DNA of 64,000 bases. Source: Leisingera sp. ANG59 (GTDB taxonomy: Bacteria > Pseudomonadota > Alphaproteobacteria > Rhodobacterales > Rhodobacteraceae). The translations under genes and the position numbers were made by a program. The DNA lies in assembly GCF_013317235.1 (NCBI RefSeq), contig NZ_WLCM01000003.1, positions 163,739 to 227,738 on the forward strand, given 5' to 3'. Below, in pieces: positions 45,128-55,215 of this stretch. The notes under the pieces are model-generated. The model searched no databases and was not told the origin of the DNA. It worked only from the letters and a program-made list of their open reading frames with translations. The first letter of the stretch is position 1. Each line of letters begins with the position of its first letter.

Positions 45128-48100
45128 ATGCCTCTTGACGCCACTGCCGCAAAAGAAATCAAGCAACAGATGACACTCGCGCGCAAACGCGACTTGGCCT
45201 TTGGGCTGTGTTTTGGCAAGAAGATCGAGAATTCGGTGTTCCTCACCCACAAGACCAAGGCCGCCAAGGTGCTGGGCAAGCAGGCGAAATCCGATGGCGA
45301 AACCCCGCAGTTCACCTTTGGTATGCTTAAGCTGGACGGCAAGGAACTGTCGATGTCGGTCGAGGGCAAGATCGTGCCCGGCATGGCCCGCAAGGCCAAG
45401 AAGATGTTCATGGCGGTCGGGCTCAAATACAAGATCCTCATTCTCGACCCATCCGGCAATGTCGTCGAGTCGGAGGCCGATGACGAAGATGAAACGGCAG
45501 AGGACGTCCCCCAGGCCGCCCCGGCCGCCAGCGGCGACACCGCCACCGAAGCGCCGGCTGAGGCGCCGGCCGCCCCTTCCGCCGAACCGGATCCGGCAGA
45601 GGCCAAGTGGAAAACCACCGCCGCCAAGGTCGAGGCCAACATGGCCAAGCTCCGGGACATCGCCGGCATCGACCTCTCCAAGGCAGAGGCGCTGTGGAAG
45701 GCGATCCAGGCCAAGGCCGAGGGCAGCGGCTTTGCCGCCGCGCTGGAGCATGTCGCCAAGCTTTCTGAAGAGATGAAAACCGCCGCCCAGGACGCCGCCG
45801 CCCGCGCCAAGCGGCTGAGCCTGCTGGAAGGCAAGTGGCAGCAGGCAGCGGCCAAGCTGGAGCCGCTGATCGACGAGGTGCTGGCACTGAAGACCGCGCA
45901 GTCGGAGAAGATCGATACCGTCTGGACCCAGATCAAGGCCCGCGTCGCCACCAGCCCGCCGGATTACGAGGGCGCGCTCAAGGCGGTCGGCCCGCTGGCT
46001 CAGGCGATTTCCAAGGCCCGCCAGGCCGCCGCGGACTCCGGCGGCGGCGGGGAGGCCCCGGCAGCCGCCACAGCGGCGGCGGCAGGCGACGGCGACACCG
46101 CCACAACCGCCAAGCCAGAGGCCTCGGCCAAGGCGCCGGAACAGGCCGCGCCGCCCTCCGGCGACACCGGCAGCGAGACCGGGGACGCCACCGTCGACGA
46201 GCAGATCGCCCGGATCGAGGCCACGCTCAAGGCGCTGAAGGACGGGCCGGTCAAGACCTACAACACCATGGTGCCGGAAGCGGTCAGCCAGACCCCGGAC
46301 AAGTGGAAGGCCGCGCTCGACAAAGTCGCGGCGCTGGCCGCGCAGGCCAAGGCCAAGCCCGAGGATGCCAGCGGCGCCAAGCTGGATGCCGGCGAAAAGG
46401 CGCTGGACGCGCTGGAAAAGGCGGTTGCCGCCGACACCCAGGCCAAGACCGCGTTCCAGAAGGCGCTGGAGATCTTCGATCTGCGGATGGTGCCGCTGAC
46501 CAGCCACCCCAAGGCCGCGGCACCCGAGATCGCGCCCGAGATCACCCGCATCAAGGGGGTGCGCACCGCCGCGGTGGACAAGGCCAAGGCGCACGACCTG
46601 AAAACCGCCACCGCGGACTTGACCGCGGCCGAGACGGAGATTGCCAAGGCCGAAGTCCTGGCCGATGAATTCGCGCATTTCATGGCGCTCGACCCCGACC
46701 GCAAGGCGCTGGCCGATGCCGCCCGCGGTGTCAGCGTCGGCGACCCGGCGGTGGACGACGCCGCGCGCGAGATGGAGCGGCTCTACGACGCTGCCCAGCA
46801 GGACAAGGCCGCCAAGAAGTTCAAGGACGGCATCCAGAAGCTGGACGCGATCGCCAAGGTCCATGAAAAAACTGCCAAGGTGCGGGCGCGGCGCAAACGC
46901 TATGAAACCGAGCGCCCGAATGCCAAGACCTGGGTCGACAGCTGGGCCGGGCTTGCCGCCGCGGTCAAGAACCTGCTCAAGGACAAGCTGGACGAGGCCA
47001 ACGGCTATTACACCGATTCAGACGTGGCCACGTCCAAGGATTACACCGAGTCGCTGAAGAAGCTGGACAAGTTCTGGAACGTGCGGCCCTTCATCGAAAA
47101 GGAAATTCCGGTTGTTCAGCAGTACGGCCCCAAGCTCACCGCTTTCGAGGCCAAGCTGAAGGAGTTCAAGGACCACGACGGCGCCTCCGGCATCCAGGTG
47201 ATCATCCTCAAGATGGAGGCCGACCTTGCCTCGGCCAAGGCGGAAGCGGTGCTGCACAAATACTCCACCGCCCTGACCCTGCTGGACGCCACCCAGGGCG
47301 ATTGGCCCGCCGCCACCGCCCAGGCGAACGCCTGCAAGGCCTACAAGGAAAAGCGCGTGTCGGTTCAGGGCAAGATCGACCCGCTGAAGAACGTGCCGCA
47401 GGCGGCAACCATGCTGGAAGATGCCAAGTCCCTGATGGCCGAGGCCGCGGCAGCCGCACTAAAACTGGACTTCACCACCGCCAATACCTGTCTGGCGGAC
47501 GCCGAGAAACGGGTGGACAGCGCCAAGGCCGCGGCGGAGGCCGCGGTGGAGCTCGACGGGATGACCGATACCAAGGCGCTCGACGATCTGAAAAAGAAGT
47601 GGGAGCCCGCCTTCAAGGTATTCACCGATATCCGCGACAAGGTGGTCGCGGCCGACACCGGCAATGATTTCACTGCGCTGATCGCCAAGGCGCAGCTGCC
47701 GGCGGCAGAGGCCGAAAAAGCCAAGACGGCCAAGAAATACGACGATGCAAGGGCGCATCTGGACAGCGCCATCTCGAACCTGAAGATGGCGATGGTGCTG
47801 ATCCACCAGCACCGCGCCTACGGCGAGCTGAAGGCCTCGCTGGCGGCGCAGATTGCCGCGCTGGCGCCGCTGAACGATGCCAATTGCCTGCAGCCGCATA
47901 TCGACGACGCCAACAAGCTGAGCGGCGAAGCCGACGATTTGATCAAGCCGGAAGGCTATGACTACAAGGGCGCCGAGACCAAGCTCGCCGCCGCCCGCAA
48001 GATCACGGAACAGGCCCGCGCCGACGGCGAACTGTTCAAGGCCATCAAGGCGGACCGCACCAGGGCCACCGCGATCATCACCAAGATCACCACCGAAGGC

Positions 48101-50671
48101 GGCGATGTCGAAACCCAGCTGACCCACCGCAAGACCGAAGTCCAGGCGCTGCTGGACGAAAGCACCGCCAAGCAGAACGCCCGCGATTTCAAGGCCGCCG
48201 CGGCCAAGGCCAAGGCCGCCGCGGGCTGGGAGAAGGCCACCGATGCGGACATCAAAATGGTCAAGACAGTGCTGGGCTGGGAGGATCCCTTCTTCAACAA
48301 CCTGCGCCCGCCGCTGGTCGGGGCGGGCAAGGAAGCCGGCCGGCATCTGATCGCCCGGGCGGATGCGGATTTCGCCAAGTACAAGGCGGTTCTGGCCGCC
48401 CACACCTATCCACTCGCCCGGCCGATGTTCGAGAAGGCCTATCAGAAATTGCTGGCCTGCCAGCGGCTGCTGGCGGCAGAAGCCCTCTACACCCCGGCGC
48501 TGACCGATGCCCAGGCGGCGGTGGACGCGCTGGCGCCGGAAAACAACGATGCCACCAAGGACCGGATCAAGGCGCTGTCCGACCGGCTGGCTGCCGCCAA
48601 GCTCGACGCCGCGCGGACCGATCTGGCCGACAACGACTACACCCAGGCGACCAAGCTGCTGAAAAAGATCGCCGAGGACGCCAAGGCGCTGCTGAAATCG
48701 GTCAAGGGCTCGTCCGACTACGAGCCCGCCCGCGCCGCTGCCGAGGCCAAGCTGGCCGAGGCCAGGAGCCACAAGCACGCCGATGCGATCCAGGCCCAGC
48801 TGACCCGGCTGACCGCGAAATACGACAACCTGGTCAAGCTGGCCCCCAGCGACTACGCCACCGCCAAGACCATGGCCGAGGAGGTCACCAAATCCGCCGA
48901 GGAGGCGATCAGCTCCGCCAATACCCACGGCATCCTCGAAGCGGTGAACTCCGCCATCGGCGGCGACGAGGACAGCGCCCCCTGGTGGCCGCAGGTGCAG
49001 GCGGCGAAACTGTCGATCAAGGCAGTGGGCAGCCGCGAGAACGCCGACGTCGCCAAGACCCATCTGGACACCGCCAATACCGAGATTGAGAACTGCCAGA
49101 AGGACGGGCTGGACGCCAAGACCGCCAAGGGCCATCTCAAGGCAGCGCTGGAGGCCTGCAACACTGCCAATGAGGTGATCTCGCAATATGCCTTCATCGC
49201 GCAGGAAATCGCCCGCGCCCGCGCCTCCCTGCCGCCGGTCACCGGCCACGCTGAGGCGGCCTATGTGAAGGATGAGACGGACGCGGCCGCAAAGCTGCTG
49301 GACGGAGCCGAAACCGCTGCCAAGGGCGGCCAGAACTACGCCAAGGTCAGCGCCGATATCGAGGCCGCCATCGCCCAGACCAAGACCGCGCTGGAAATGG
49401 CGGAGCAGCACAAGCAGTACAAGGAGCTGCGCGCCAAGCCGGAGGTCGAGCCGCGCCTGGCAGTGCTGGAAAAACACGAGCACCGCTACGCCATCAAGCC
49501 CAGCATCGACACCATGCGCAAGAAGCTGGCCGATGCCGCAGCCGCCGTGGCCGGCAAGAAGCCGGGCGAGGGCATCAAGCTGCTGGAAGAGGCCCGCGCC
49601 ATCGGCACCAGCGCCTTTGTGATGGCGGAAATGCGCGCCAACAACCCGCCCAAGGAGGCGGACATCAAGGAAATCCTGTCGCGGCCCAACGGCACCGATG
49701 AGCTGGACGCGATGATCGACAACCTGGAGCCGGAGGCGCAGCGCGCCGTGGTCAAGGTTGCGTTCAAGGCGCGTTTCGGCTGCGATATCAAGAACTTCAA
49801 CAACGAGAACCTGGCGCCCGCCTCGCAGATTGCGGACGCCAACCTGAAGGGGCCGAACATCGTCGCCTTCTACAAGGCGATGCAGGACCTGCCGCTGGAC
49901 CACACGTTGAACAACGACTCGCTGCAAAAGTTCGCCATCAACGAGGCTGACAAGGGCGGCTCGATGTACCAGGGCAACGAAAAGCGGATCGTGATGCACG
50001 AAGGCGACGCCGGGGTCTCCCCGAACTATGCCTTCGGCAGCGACGACGCGGTCGGCAGCCTCGACGATGCCGCCACCCCGGAAGAACGCGCCGAGTTGGA
50101 GAAATGCAAACCCGCCAATGAAGAGCCGATCACGTTCTTCAACTGGAACACCCTGCACGAGGTCGGCCATGCGGTCGACGACAAGCACGGTTTCATGGAC
50201 AGCAACGGCAAGAAGAAAGAATTCGGCGGCTGGACCGAACACGGCATGGAAATTTCCGGCATTGCCGAAAAGATCGCCAAGAAGTTCACCTACGACAAGA
50301 CTTATGTCATCGAATACATGGCGCATAACACCAGCGCCCATGTGCCGCCCAGGCCGGAAGATGAAACCTGCACCGACGAGGAATGGGAAAGCCGCCGCAT
50401 CCAGATGGAGGCTTTTGTTGACATGGCTTCGGAACCGGCCCAGCCCTGGTCCAGCATGGCCACCGCCAAGAAGCTGGCGATCGGCGGAGTGGTCTACCAG
50501 GAAAGCTACCCGAAGACCTGGTACTCCTACCTGCTCAGCGAGCGCCCCAAGGGGATCACGGGCTACCAGTTCCGGGCGCCCGGCGAATGGTTCTCGGAGC
50601 TTTATGCCGCCTACCACTCGGGTAAGCTGAAGCCGAACCACCCGGCCGTTGGCTGGCTGTCGAAACTCTGA
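45128..50671 (+). CDS. Giant helical-repeat protein with C-terminal zincin metallopeptidase domain
   Basis: An 1847-residue protein; CCAGGAG precedes the ATG. No signal peptide. Residues 1-115 are an alpha/beta-looking domain I do not recognise, then an acidic Ala/Pro linker (to about 160). From about 200 to 1490 there is a repeat of about 75 residues with the pattern D-(Y/F)-x-x-A-x-x-x-L-x-x-A; its aromatic position falls at 202, 280, 565, 639, 712, 782, 871, 946, 1021, 1094, 1171, 1243 and 1404, with weaker copies near 415, 491, 1330 and 1479. The C-terminus has HEVGHAVD (His1677, His1681) and a downstream Glu1824 in WFSELYA, the ligand set of zinc metallopeptidases. The shape, a sorting-like head, a long stalk and an enzymatic tip, resembles a polymorphic toxin or injected effector, but this is inference. 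It forms an operon with the CpXC gene. Confidence 0.75.
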   Translation: MPLDATAAKEIKQQMTLARKRDLAFGLCFGKKIENSVFLTHKTKAAKVLGKQAKSDGETPQFTFGMLKLDGKELSMSVEGKIVPGMARKAKKMFMAVGLKYKILILDPSGNVVESEADDEDETAEDVPQAAPAASGDTATEAPAEAPAAPSAEPDPAEAKWKTTAAKVEANMAKLRDIAGIDLSKAEALWKAIQAKAEGSGFAAALEHVAKLSEEMKTAAQDAAARAKRLSLLEGKWQQAAAKLEPLIDEVLALKTAQSEKIDTVWTQIKARVATSPPDYEGALKAVGPLAQAISKARQAAADSGGGGEAPAAATAAAAGDGDTATTAKPEASAKAPEQAAPPSGDTGSETGDATVDEQIARIEATLKALKDGPVKTYNTMVPEAVSQTPDKWKAALDKVAALAAQAKAKPEDASGAKLDAGEKALDALEKAVAADTQAKTAFQKALEIFDLRMVPLTSHPKAAAPEIAPEITRIKGVRTAAVDKAKAHDLKTATADLTAAETEIAKAEVLADEFAHFMALDPDRKALADAARGVSVGDPAVDDAAREMERLYDAAQQDKAAKKFKDGIQKLDAIAKVHEKTAKVRARRKRYETERPNAKTWVDSWAGLAAAVKNLLKDKLDEANGYYTDSDVATSKDYTESLKKLDKFWNVRPFIEKEIPVVQQYGPKLTAFEAKLKEFKDHDGASGIQVIILKMEADLASAKAEAVLHKYSTALTLLDATQGDWPAATAQANACKAYKEKRVSVQGKIDPLKNVPQAATMLEDAKSLMAEAAAAALKLDFTTANTCLADAEKRVDSAKAAAEAAVELDGMTDTKALDDLKKKWEPAFKVFTDIRDKVVAADTGNDFTALIAKAQLPAAEAEKAKTAKKYDDARAHLDSAISNLKMAMVLIHQHRAYGELKASLAAQIAALAPLNDANCLQPHIDDANKLSGEADDLIKPEGYDYKGAETKLAAARKITEQARADGELFKAIKADRTRATAIITKITTEGGDVETQLTHRKTEVQALLDESTAKQNARDFKAAAAKAKAAAGWEKATDADIKMVKTVLGWEDPFFNNLRPPLVGAGKEAGRHLIARADADFAKYKAVLAAHTYPLARPMFEKAYQKLLACQRLLAAEALYTPALTDAQAAVDALAPENNDATKDRIKALSDRLAAAKLDAARTDLADNDYTQATKLLKKIAEDAKALLKSVKGSSDYEPARAAAEAKLAEARSHKHADAIQAQLTRLTAKYDNLVKLAPSDYATAKTMAEEVTKSAEEAISSANTHGILEAVNSAIGGDEDSAPWWPQVQAAKLSIKAVGSRENADVAKTHLDTANTEIENCQKDGLDAKTAKGHLKAALEACNTANEVISQYAFIAQEIARARASLPPVTGHAEAAYVKDETDAAAKLLDGAETAAKGGQNYAKVSADIEAAIAQTKTALEMAEQHKQYKELRAKPEVEPRLAVLEKHEHRYAIKPSIDTMRKKLADAAAAVAGKKPGEGIKLLEEARAIGTSAFVMAEMRANNPPKEADIKEILSRPNGTDELDAMIDNLEPEAQRAVVKVAFKARFGCDIKNFNNENLAPASQIADANLKGPNIVAFYKAMQDLPLDHTLNNDSLQKFAINEADKGGSMYQGNEKRIVMHEGDAGVSPNYAFGSDDAVGSLDDAATPEERAELEKCKPANEEPITFFNWNTLHEVGHAVDDKHGFMDSNGKKKEFGGWTEHGMEISGIAEKIAKKFTYDKTYVIEYMAHNTSAHVPPRPEDETCTDEEWESRRIQMEAFVDMASEPAQPWSSMATAKKLAIGGVVYQESYPKTWYSYLLSERPKGITGYQFRAPGEWFSELYAAYHSGKLKPNHPAVGWLSKL

Positions 50672-50693
50672 CCCATTGAAAGGCTGCTGACCG

Positions 50694-51398
50694 ATGTCCC
50701 TATTTCACCCCGTCAACCTGGTCTGCCCGCACTGCGAAGCGCCGGTGACCATGATGGCCGTGGGCAGCGTGAACGCCGACCGTCGCCCCGACCTGCGCGA
50801 AGACATCCTGAAGGACCGGTTCCAGGACAACGAATGCGGCGCCTGCGGAGAAAGCTTCCGGCTGCAGCCGCAGTTCAACTACCTCGATGCCGGCCGCGGC
50901 CAGTGGATCGCGGCGATGCCCGCCAGCCGCCTGCGCGACCACCTGGAGCTGGAGGACGAGTCGCAGGCCCTGTTCGACACCAGCTACGGGGCGCAGGCCC
51001 CGGCAGCGGCCCGCGAGGTCGGCAGCGGCCTGGCGGTGCGCCTGACCTTCGGCTGGCCCGCGGTGCGGGAAAAGCTGCTGGTCAGGCAGCTGGGCCTCGA
51101 TGACGCCATCGTCGAGATGACGAAGCTGCACATCCTGCGCAGCGTGGAATCGGTGCCGATGGCCGAAGGCATCGAACTGCGGCTGGTCGACACGGATGAG
51201 GAGGCCGACGGCTATGTTTTTGCCTGGCTGGAGACCGCGTCGGAGAAATACATCGAATACATGACCGTTCCAACGGAGCTGTACCGCGCCATTCAGGGCA
51301 ACCCGGAGGGCTGGGCGGCGGTCCGCAGCCGCTTGGAGGACGGCTGTTTCGTCGACATGCAGAAGCTCTACATGGGCGAAGGGCGGGAAGCCGGTTGA
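50694..51398 (+). CDS. CpXC-type zinc-ribbon protein, partner of the giant peptidase gene
   Basis: A 234-residue protein 22 bp after the giant gene. The N-terminus has two cysteine pairs, CPHC (11-14) and CGAC (48-51), as in CpXC domains, which probably hold one zinc. The rest (60-230) is acidic, mixed alpha/beta and unrecognised, with YLDAGRGQWIAAMPASRL and TASEKYIEYMTVP as notable segments. No signal peptide. Given the tight linkage it may be an immunity, chaperone or regulatory partner of the peptidase. Confidence 0.65.
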   Translation: MSLFHPVNLVCPHCEAPVTMMAVGSVNADRRPDLREDILKDRFQDNECGACGESFRLQPQFNYLDAGRGQWIAAMPASRLRDHLELEDESQALFDTSYGAQAPAAAREVGSGLAVRLTFGWPAVREKLLVRQLGLDDAIVEMTKLHILRSVESVPMAEGIELRLVDTDEEADGYVFAWLETASEKYIEYMTVPTELYRAIQGNPEGWAAVRSRLEDGCFVDMQKLYMGEGREAG

Positions 51399-51660
51399 AG
51401 TCTGCCCATTCTGGCCGGGCGAGCAGGCTCCAGGTCATTGATGGGCTTTACTTTATGGATGGGTGCCTCAGTTACTGTTCATGGCAGGGGCGGGGTTGTT
51501 TAACCTTCCCCGAGGCTTGCGCATTGGGCAGAACCACGGGGTATGGCGTGATCTAACCCGTTTTGCCATAATGATTAGCGGATGCTTTGGCACCCGCGAA
51601 AACAGCGCCATCGCGCAGGGCTTCAACCCTGGCAATTGAGACAGACCCAGGAGCAGACTG

Positions 51661-52701
51661 ATGACCCAGCAAACCGTTCTTGTCACCGGGTCCTCTGGAT
51701 TCATTGGCTATCACCTGTGTCAGCTGCTGCTTGAAGGCGGCTACTGTGTTGCGGGTATCGATAACCTCTCCGACTACTACAGTGTCCAGCTCAAAAAAGA
51801 CCGTCAGGTGATGCTTGAACAGCACCCGAATTTCGAGGTGATAAACCGAAGCGTCGAAGAGCCGGGTGTCATGCTGGATCTGTTTGCGGCGCACAAGCCG
51901 ACCTATGTTGTGCATCTCGCGGCCCAAGCCGGGGTTCGTTATTCTATTGAAAATCCGCGATCCTATTTGGAAAGCAACATAATTGGCACATTCGAAATCC
52001 TGGAGGCGGCCCGCGCTTATCCGCCGCGCCACATGCTGCTGGCTTCCACTTCGTCGGCCTTTGGCGCCAATACAGGAATGCCATATAAGGAAACCCAGAA
52101 GGCCGATCACCAGATGTCCTTCTATGCCGCTACCAAGAAGGCGACTGAAAACATGGCGCACTCATATGCGCATTTGTTCGGCTTGCCGGTTACTATGTTC
52201 CGCTTTTTCACCGTCTATGGTCCATGGGGGCGGCCGGACATGGCCTTATTCAAATTTACCAAGGCGATCCTCGAAGGAGTGCCGATAGATGTTTACAATT
52301 ATGGCGACATGAAACGTGACTTCACCTATGTCACCGATTTGGTTGAAGCAATCTGCCTGTTGCTGGATGCAGTACCAGTCCGCCCGGTAGACGGTGCTGT
52401 GCCGGAAGGTGATAGCCTTTCGCCGGTCGCACCGCACAGGGTAGTCAACATCGGTAATTCCGATTCCGTCCGGCTGACCACATTTATAGAAGCAATTGAA
52501 GCAGCTACCGGCTGCAAGGCTCAACAGAATCTGATGCCAATTCAGGCCGGCGATGTGCCTGCCACCTGGGCCGACGCGTCTCTGCTGCACAGTCTCACAG
52601 GTTACAAGCCGCAGACCGCTGTGGATGAGGGTGTATCACGTTTTGTGGATTGGTATCAGGAATACTACCGCAAAGCAGTCTTGCCGCACGCCGCTAGATG
52701 A
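51661..52701 (+). CDS. NAD-dependent epimerase, probable UDP-glucuronate 4-epimerase
   Basis: A 346-residue extended SDR. The NAD loop is TGSSGFIGYHLCQLLL; the active site has the STSSAFG serine segment and YAATKKA (Tyr-x-x-x-Lys); TVYGPWGRPDMALFKFTKAI and GDMKRDFTYVTDLVEAI are typical of UDP-glucuronate 4-epimerases. The product, UDP-galacturonate, feeds capsule or lipopolysaccharide synthesis. It is intact although the three genes after it are broken, so it may still serve another polysaccharide. Codon use is plainer than that of the giant gene before it. Confidence 0.88.
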   Translation: MTQQTVLVTGSSGFIGYHLCQLLLEGGYCVAGIDNLSDYYSVQLKKDRQVMLEQHPNFEVINRSVEEPGVMLDLFAAHKPTYVVHLAAQAGVRYSIENPRSYLESNIIGTFEILEAARAYPPRHMLLASTSSAFGANTGMPYKETQKADHQMSFYAATKKATENMAHSYAHLFGLPVTMFRFFTVYGPWGRPDMALFKFTKAILEGVPIDVYNYGDMKRDFTYVTDLVEAICLLLDAVPVRPVDGAVPEGDSLSPVAPHRVVNIGNSDSVRLTTFIEAIEAATGCKAQQNLMPIQAGDVPATWADASLLHSLTGYKPQTAVDEGVSRFVDWYQEYYRKAVLPHAAR

Positions 52702-52955
52702 GTAACTTGCCCGCATGAAGTGAGAACTGATTGCCGCGGCAGCTGCGGCCGGCGGGGATTTCAGCCTGATCTGACCGGGTCTGCCCGGGCTGCGCCTGCG
52801 GCGGCGGGCTGCGTTAAGATCCCTTAAAATTTTCCTAACATGCTGGCTAAAGTATTGATAATGTACTTACTTTTGCCACATCCGCACCCCGGGCCGCCTG
52901 CAGGGGGTGTCTATCCAGTCTCCAACGCCCGTTTTTTTGCATTGGAGATCTGACC

Positions 52956-53447
52956 ATGCCGGCCTTTGCCCCCGTGCCCCACGCCCGTTCCGCCTTTCGC
53001 CTGGCTGCCCGGGCGGCCGCAGCCTGCGGCCTGGCGCTGATGCTGCTGCAGCCCTCTGCGGCGGCGGCCCAGCAGACCTATGTGGTGGGCAGCGACCGCG
53101 GCGGCTATCTGCATGACAGGCTGATCGAGCTGAGCAACCTGCAGAAGCACGGGGTGCGGGTCGAGATCCGCGGCAAGGTCTGCTATTCCACCTGCACACT
53201 GTTCCTGGGCCTGCCGGGCGCCTGTGTCGATCCGGCCACCACCTTCGGCTTCCACGGCCCCTCGCGCAGGGGCCGCCGCCTGACGCAGGAGAAGTTCGAC
53301 TATTTCAGCCGGGTGATGGCGTAGTACTACCCGGCGCCGCTGCAGTCCTGGTTCATGGCGGAGGGGCGCAACCGGATTTCCGGGGTGCACAAGATCAAGG
53401 GCAGCGAAATCATCCGCATGGGGGTGCCGGCCTGCAGCAGCGCCTGA
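52956..53447 (+). pseudogene. Exported protein gene interrupted by an in-frame amber codon
   Basis: The frame encodes 122 residues with a signal peptide (to AAAAQQ, about residue 41) and a segment EIRGKVCYSTCTLFLG...FGFHG resembling secreted ClpP-like/COG3904 proteins. It stops at TAG (53322-53324), but the same frame continues for 40 codons with matching composition (YYPAPLQSWFMAEG..., IRMGVPAC) to a TGA at 53445. A single C-to-T change in a CAG codon would explain it. Probably inactive, unless the truncated form still works. Confidence 0.7.
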
Positions 53448-53523
53448 ACATGACAGTTGCCCCGCCGGCAGGCGGCGGTTTGTCATCGCTGCAGTTCATC
53501 GCCCGGCGGGAGAGCGGATCAGA

Positions 53524-53952
53524 GTGCCGTCATCCTTGTTCCAGAAGTTTACCCGGCGGGAGCCCTTTGCGGCTCCGCAGCCGGACGAGCCGCTGTGCGT
53601 GATCGGTGATGTGAATGGCTGTTTCCCCCAGCTGCTGAAGCTGCTGGAACAGCTGCCGCCCGGCCACCGCTGCATTCTGGTCGGCGACTATATCGACAGG
53701 GGAGAGCAGTGCGCCGAGGTGCTGCGCCATCTGAGCGGCCGGGAGGATCTGACCTGCCTGATGGGCAATCACGAGGCGATGCTGCTGGGGTTCCTGCAGG
53801 AGCGCTTTCAGGGGTCTGGCACTGGCCGAGTTGGAAACGCTGGGTCCGGTGCGGCACGGACACAGATGACGGTCAAGGCCAGCGCCACCAGACGCAGAAA
53901 TTTCGCAGTTTCTAGGATAATATTGGTGACCAGAAAAGGGAACACAACATAA
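53524..53952 (+). pseudogene. Truncated metallophosphoesterase (serine/threonine phosphatase type)
   Basis: From a GTG start, residues 1-95 are a good calcineurin-like phosphoesterase: GDVNGCFPQL, GDYIDRGEQC and MGNHEAMLLG bind the two metals. Similarity ends abruptly near base 53810 and the next 45 residues are unrelated. The family normally has 220-250 residues and further histidine ligands, all missing here. The breakpoint looks like a deletion or insertion event, so the product should be inactive. Confidence 0.75.
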
Positions 53953-54315
53953 TCTGGTGAGGCTGGAGCAATGAAATTTTTGCTGGCTGCCGACTGCTGA
54001 CTGCGCCGTATCTACGGGGTACTGAAAGATCCTGTCTTCCGCCACTGCGCAGCCTGATAAAGGCTACGTGTCGAGAGTTGGCAGCGGAAAAGGCAACGCG
54101 TGGCGGGGCCGGTTTTTACACCGGTTCAGGCCTGCTTGTGCAAGCAGCGGCCGGTGCGGCCTTGATACTGGCCACGGAAGTTAACCGTTGGAGCCGTACT
54201 TGAAAACAGTCGCGATCAGAGCGCGGCGGCAAACAGCAGCCGTGTTTCAAAAGTTCAGAAATTATTACTTAAATTTGTTGCAGATTGGGTGCAATAGATA
54301 TCTAATGTTTCCCGC
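53953..54315. other. Non-coding stretch between two broken polysaccharide genes
   Basis: About 360 bases with no convincing gene, terminator or RNA. It probably contains debris from the event that truncated the phosphoesterase. The last 80 bases are AT-rich and could carry a promoter for the following sugar transferase. Confidence 0.4.
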
Positions 54316-55046
54316 ATGGCGTGTGAATTTTGGTTGAAGCATATTGCATTCAGGGTGGTTGACCATGCAGGATCTTGTGCAGACCGCGTTTTTTCAGAGG
54401 GGCCTGGCGCCCCGCGGGCTTTCTGCAAGACACCGTTCGGCCTCTACTCCAGGTTTGGCAAACGGGCCTTCGATATCGGTTTTGCGCTGCTGCTGCCTGT
54501 TCTTGCTCTTGTCATTCTGTTGCTGTGGGGTCTTGCGCACCGCGATGGCGGCCCCGGCTTTTTCGGCCACACCCGGGTCGGCCGGGACGGCAAGCCATTC
54601 AAATGCTGAAAGATCCGCAGCATGGTGGCGGATGCCGAAGCCCGGCTGCAGGCGCATCTGGATGCCAGCCCCGAGGCGGCTGCCGAATGGAAACGCGATC
54701 ACAAGCTGGCCAATGATCCGCGCATCAGCCGGCTGGGCCATGTCCTGCGCGCGACCAGCCTGGATGAGCTGCCGCAGATCTGGAATGTGCTGAAGGGCGA
54801 GATGAGCTTTGTCGGCCCGCGCCCCATCGTCACCAAGGAGCTGCCCAAATACGGCAGCAGCGCCGCCGCCTATTTGGCCAGAAACCGGGGATCACCGGGC
54901 TGTGGCAGGTCTCGGGGCGCAAGGGCATCAGCTATGAGGAACGGGTGGAGCAGGACGTGGCCTACTTGACCCGCTGCAGCTTCCCCGGGGACCTGCAGGT
55001 CATCATCCGCACTGGCTCTGCGGTGCTCGGCAGGACCGGCCGCTGA
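54316..55046 (+). pseudogene. Undecaprenyl-phosphate sugar transferase (ExoY/WbaP type), broken
   Basis: The pieces add up to one initiating glycosyltransferase: SRFGKRAFDIGFALLLPVLAL (membrane anchor), GFFGHTRVGRDGKPFKC, then after a TGA at 54607-54609 (expected tryptophan, TGG) [39 protein letters not shown], and after a one-base loss near 54880 [21 protein letters not shown] to the stop at 55044. The 5' end may contain another frameshift, since a plausible start (MQDLVQTAFF, 54365) is in a different frame. One nonsense change plus at least one frameshift means it is inactive. Confidence 0.82.
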
Positions 55047-55215
55047 TACCCTGCCCATTAAATGCGGTCGATGTTAGCATGCCAGGGCCCTTCCCGGCAG
55101 CACTGTTCCGAACCGACATGGGCAAAATGCAGTCAATAGGGGGTTTACAACCAAAGGACTTATGGCTCTGATTCGTGAGGAAACCGGAACGCAGGGACGC
55201 ACAAGGAATATACCG

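Noticed and set aside
47459..50641. 1060-codon open frame on the minus strand, and another at 44987-46864
   Set aside because: Both are antisense to the giant repeat gene; Leu/Gly/Arg-rich shadow of Ala/Lys-rich repeats.
53322..53324. In-frame TAG as possible pyrrolysine or read-through codon
   Set aside because: No pyl genes or stop-codon context signals are seen and neighbouring genes are also broken, so a simple nonsense mutation is likelier.
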